Below the pieces are notes generated by a model. That model worked only from the letters and a program-made list of their open reading frames with translations, did not search any database and was not told the DNA's origin. From an uncultured Eubacterium sp. (GTDB taxonomy: Bacteria > Bacillota > Clostridia > Lachnospirales > Lachnospiraceae), in NCBI GenBank assembly GCA_910584345.1, contig CAJTZX010000010.1, positions 1 through 64,000 on the forward strand: 64,000 bases of DNA, in the 5' to 3' direction. Below, piece by piece: positions 61,209 through 64,000 of the stretch; positions within the stretch are counted from its first letter, which is position 1; every line of letters starts with the position of its first letter. The position numbers and the translations under genes are program-made.

Positions 61209-63359
61209 ATGGAAAACAAACACGGAAATCTTTCTATTAACAGCGAAAACATCTTCCCTATTATTAAAAAATGGCTGTATTCAGATCACGATATTTTCTA
61301 CCGTGAATTAATTTCCAATGGCTGTGATGCCATTACAAAATTAAAAAAGCTGGATATGATGGGCGAGTATTCTCTGCCGGATAATTATAAACCGCAGATT
61401 CAGGTAACGGTCAACCCAGATGAAAAGACTTTGACTGTCACAGATAACGGCCTTGGCATGACTGCCGAAGAAGTCGAAGAATACATTAACCAGATCGCTT
61501 TTTCCGGCGCGGCTGATTTCCTGGAAAAATACAAAGACAAAGCAAATGAAGACCAGATTATTGGCCATTTTGGCCTTGGCTTTTACTCTGCCTTTATGGT
61601 CGCAGACCAGGTAACGATTGATACGCTCTCTTATCAGGAAGGCGCGCATCCGGTCCACTGGTCTTGTGATGGCGGCACAGAATTTGATATGAAAGAAGGC
61701 ACAAAAGACAGTGTTGGCACTACGATGACGCTGTATTTAAATGAAGACTGCCTGGAATTTGCCAACGAATACCGTGCAAGAGAAGTCATTGAAAAGTACT
61801 GCTCTTTCATGCCGATTCCAATCTATTTAAACAAGGCAAATGCCGAACCGGAATATGAAACGATTGACCCAGCCGATAAACGTGAAGATGATACGGTTAT
61901 TGAAACGGTCATCGAAGAAGCAAAAACCGAAGAAAAAGAAAACGAGAATGGCGAAAAAGAAATCGTAGAAGTGTCTCCGCGTACAGAAAAGCTAAAGATT
62001 GTAAAACGTCCGGTTTCCTTAAACGATACAAACCCTCTGTGGGCGAAGACCCCAAAAGACTGTACCGATGAAGAATACAAAGAGTTTTACCGCAAAGTCT
62101 TTCATGATTACAAAGAGCCGCTGTTTTGGATTCACTTAAATATGGACTATCCATTTAATTTAAAGGGTATTTTATACTTCCCGAAAATTAATACGGAATA
62201 CGACTCGATTGAAGGTACGATTAAGCTGTATAACAACCAGGTATTTATTGCAGATAACATTAAAGAAGTCATCCCTGAATTTTTAATGCTGTTAAAGGGT
62301 GTCATTGACTGTCCGGATCTTCCGTTGAATGTATCCAGAAGCGCACTGCAAAATGACGGCTTCGTAAAGAAAATTTCTGAATACATTACGAAAAAAGTCG
62401 CAGACAAGCTCACCGGCATGTGTAAAACAGAAAAAGAAAACTACGAAAAATACTGGGACGATATCAGCCCATTTATCAAATATGGCTGCTTAAGAGACGA
62501 CAAGTTCTGCGATAAGATGAATGACTACATTTTATTTAAAAACCTCGAGCACAAATATCTGACACTTCCAGAATGTTTAAAGGCTGACGAAGAAGAAGCG
62601 GAAAAAGACGCACAACAGACAGAAGGTTCTGAAAATGCGGAAAATTCTGAACATGTAGAAAGTTCTGAAAATACTGTAGAAGTAGAAAACGCAGACGGAA
62701 CATCTGCAACCGGAAGCGATACCGAAGAACCGGAAGAAGAAAAAGATACTCGCAAGATCGTTTATTACGTAACGGACGAACAGCAGCAGAGCCAGTATAT
62801 TAATATGTTTAAAGAACAAGGCATGGACGCCGTAATTTTAGACCATAATATCGACTCTTCTTTTATCACACAGTTAGAGCGGCGCAACGAAAAATTCAAA
62901 TTTATGCGTATCGATGCTGATGTAACAGAATCCTTAAAAGAAGAATCTTCTGAGGAAGAATTGAAAGAAGAAACAGATGCGCTGACGGAAACCTTCCGCA
63001 AAGCGATTGGCAACGACAAGCTTACTGTAAAAGTAGAAAAGCTGAAAAACGAAAATGTCTCTTCCATTATTACTTTATCTGAGGAAGGCAGACGTATGCA
63101 GGAAATGATGAAGATGTACGCGATGGGCGGCATGGGCGGCATGGACAGCTCCATGTTTGGCGGAGATGTTTCCCTTACTTTAAATGCAAACCACGCACTT
63201 GTAAAATATATCTTCGAAAACAAAGATTCCGAACATGTACCGACTTTCTGCCAGCAGTTATATGACCTTGCTATGATTAGCAACCAGCCGCTTGCACCAG
63301 AAGCTATGACAAAATTTATTGCACGAAGCAATGAAATTATGATGCTGCTTGCAAAATAA
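61209..63359 (+). CDS. htpG: Chaperone HtpG (Hsp90)
   Basis: 716 aa, against about 625 in E. coli. ATP-binding GHKL domain with FYRELISNGCDAITKLK, VTDNGLGMT and GHFGLGFYSAFMVAD. The middle domain contains LPLNVSRSALQNDGFVKKI, with the catalytic Arg. The C-terminal dimerisation domain includes KMYAMGGMGGMDSSMFGG. Two unusual charged insertions are seen: about residues 233-262 (VIETVIEEAKTEEKENENGE) and about 463-515 (Glu/Ser/Asn/Thr-rich). They resemble the charged linker of eukaryotic Hsp90 and account for the extra length. Controlled by CIRCE. AAAGGAG precedes ATG 61209. Confidence 0.96.
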   Translation: MENKHGNLSINSENIFPIIKKWLYSDHDIFYRELISNGCDAITKLKKLDMMGEYSLPDNYKPQIQVTVNPDEKTLTVTDNGLGMTAEEVEEYINQIAFSGAADFLEKYKDKANEDQIIGHFGLGFYSAFMVADQVTIDTLSYQEGAHPVHWSCDGGTEFDMKEGTKDSVGTTMTLYLNEDCLEFANEYRAREVIEKYCSFMPIPIYLNKANAEPEYETIDPADKREDDTVIETVIEEAKTEEKENENGEKEIVEVSPRTEKLKIVKRPVSLNDTNPLWAKTPKDCTDEEYKEFYRKVFHDYKEPLFWIHLNMDYPFNLKGILYFPKINTEYDSIEGTIKLYNNQVFIADNIKEVIPEFLMLLKGVIDCPDLPLNVSRSALQNDGFVKKISEYITKKVADKLTGMCKTEKENYEKYWDDISPFIKYGCLRDDKFCDKMNDYILFKNLEHKYLTLPECLKADEEEAEKDAQQTEGSENAENSEHVESSENTVEVENADGTSATGSDTEEPEEEKDTRKIVYYVTDEQQQSQYINMFKEQGMDAVILDHNIDSSFITQLERRNEKFKFMRIDADVTESLKEESSEEELKEETDALTETFRKAIGNDKLTVKVEKLKNENVSSIITLSEEGRRMQEMMKMYAMGGMGGMDSSMFGGDVSLTLNANHALVKYIFENKDSEHVPTFCQQLYDLAMISNQPLAPEAMTKFIARSNEIMMLLAK

Positions 63360-63415
63360 ATGCAGCCGTTGAAATAAACATAGAGCTGTTCTAAATAATT
63401 TTCATTTATAAAACA

Positions 63416-63457
63416 TAAAAAGCCGATCCGGTCAGTCAAGACCAGTCCGGCTTTTTA
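63416..63457. terminator. Bidirectional terminator between htpG and the NYN gene
   Basis: AAAAAGCCG...GGTC pairs with GACC...CGGCTTTTT around the loop at about 63432-63440, with A-run and T-run on either side. Confidence 0.85.
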
Positions 63458-63487
63458 TGTTTTTATAATTTTATTTCTTTTTATTTA

Positions 63488-64000
63488 TTATTTCATATTT
63501 TTTATATTACTTTTGCTTTTCAAGCTTTTCAAAAGCGCATCCTCAAACGGCATATTGCCTCCCTGCGGCTGTTTTGATAAATATTCCGTATACATCTTTT
63601 TATTTTCCATCCACACTTCTTCTTCTAATTCTTTTGCTGATACAAGCCGGCACCCCTGTCCCCGGATAATAATCTGCTCAAGTCCATCGGAAGTGGCTAC
63701 AGTCACCTGATACTTTCTGCCATTTTCATGCGCAAAACGCTCAATGTACTGATCTGCAGTCTCCGCTTCTTTTGTATACACAACATGAATATTATGGTAA
63801 TCATAATATTCGGTCTGATGTCCTTCCACGCGGTACGCATCAAATACTACAATCAGACAGTATTTTTTTACCGCCTGATAATTACACATAATATCCAAAA
63901 GACGTCCTCTGGCGCCGTCAATATTATCCTTTGCAATCTCACTCAGCTCTTTCCACGCAAAAATAATATTGTATCCATCTACCAAAAAATACTGCGTGCG
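63488..64000 (-). CDS. NYN-domain (YacP/Rae1-like) nuclease, C-terminal part; start beyond the window
   Basis: The frame is open to the right edge (TQYFLVDGYNIIFAW). YacP/NYN ribonuclease domain: VDGYNIIFAW with the first catalytic Asp, IVVFDAYRVEGHQ with the second, ETADQYIERFAHENGRKYQV and VTVATSDGLEQIIIRGQG with further acidic residues. B. subtilis Rae1 cuts mRNA in the ribosome A site. Residues before VDGYN do not begin with a good start, so the protein either starts just outside or is the C-terminal domain of a larger protein such as a Tet-like translation-factor GTPase fusion. That fusion is recalled from other Clostridia and not shown here. Confidence 0.85.
   Translation of the reverse strand, partial: RTQYFLVDGYNIIFAWKELSEIAKDNIDGARGRLLDIMCNYQAVKKYCLIVVFDAYRVEGHQTEYYDYHNIHVVYTKEAETADQYIERFAHENGRKYQVTVATSDGLEQIIIRGQGCRLVSAKELEEEVWMENKKMYTEYLSKQPQGGNMPFEDALLKSLKSKSNIKNMK

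Overview
The window looks like a chromosomal segment of an anaerobic, spore-forming, low-GC Firmicute, most likely a Lachnospiraceae (Clostridia). Pointers are the spoVAD/spoVAE pair, the oxygen-sensitive glycyl-radical enzyme NrdD, AddAB rather than RecBCD, a CIRCE element before htpG, the GGGtGRT protein with its partner, QueH, and abundant secreted proteins with Big_2, LRR and choline-binding-like repeats. Species cannot be fixed from the sequence alone.

Layout. 1-4420 is a gene graveyard: IS110, IS3 and IS66 transposase pieces, a J-domain remnant, a signal-peptide stub, a frameshifted cytidylate-kinase-like gene, a TetR gene with an in-frame stop, ABC-transporter fragments, and one apparently intact 98-codon gene enclosed by 29-bp inverted repeats. 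4838-8366 holds guaB, a Big_2 secreted protein and an Asn/Thr/Gly-rich lipoprotein. 8366-9827 holds spoVAE and spoVAD, preceded by a 5'-truncated ATPase where spoVAC would be expected. An SDR dehydrogenase and aroC are divergent at about 11.9 kb. 13.3-25.1 kb is a long minus-strand block (repeat surface protein, AlkD-like protein, PrsA-like foldase, Maf, AddA, AddB). 25.3-31.2 kb holds a chemoreceptor with a solute-binding lipoprotein and a large LRR surface protein. tRNA-Thr(CGU) is at 31.4 kb. 32.4-36.9 kb is a regulator-potABCD polyamine/ABC operon. 37-44.3 kb holds nrdD (with a likely NrdR operator), a 52-codon gene coupled to hisB, an orphan LytTR regulator and a PadR/DUF1700/DUF4097/PspC envelope module. 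44.48-45.0 kb is a mobile-element scar (GH5, phage primase and integrase remnants). 45.2-55.8 kb holds the GGGtGRT pair, a Nudix-GNAT fusion, a left-handed beta-helix protein, topB, an AAA-like ATPase, asd and argH. 56.1-59.4 kb is a queuosine region (queH; queC-transporter-queF behind a strong promoter and a candidate preQ1 leader). 59.6-60.2 kb is a decayed flavin oxidoreductase. The window ends with upp, htpG and the C-terminal part of a NYN-domain protein.

Across the window, intergenic gaps repeatedly carry variants of a palindromic core GTAACAGTTYRRAT, often followed by CCCAT and GAAC. It looks like a dispersed repeat family of this genome. A separate 177-bp near-perfect palindrome (MITE-like) sits directly upstream of queH. 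The least explained items are the inverted-repeat element carrying the 98-codon gene, the dispersed GTAACAGTT family, the 177-bp palindrome, the GGGtGRT pair and the hisB-coupled small gene. All functional calls rest on motif recognition by eye; no database search was run.
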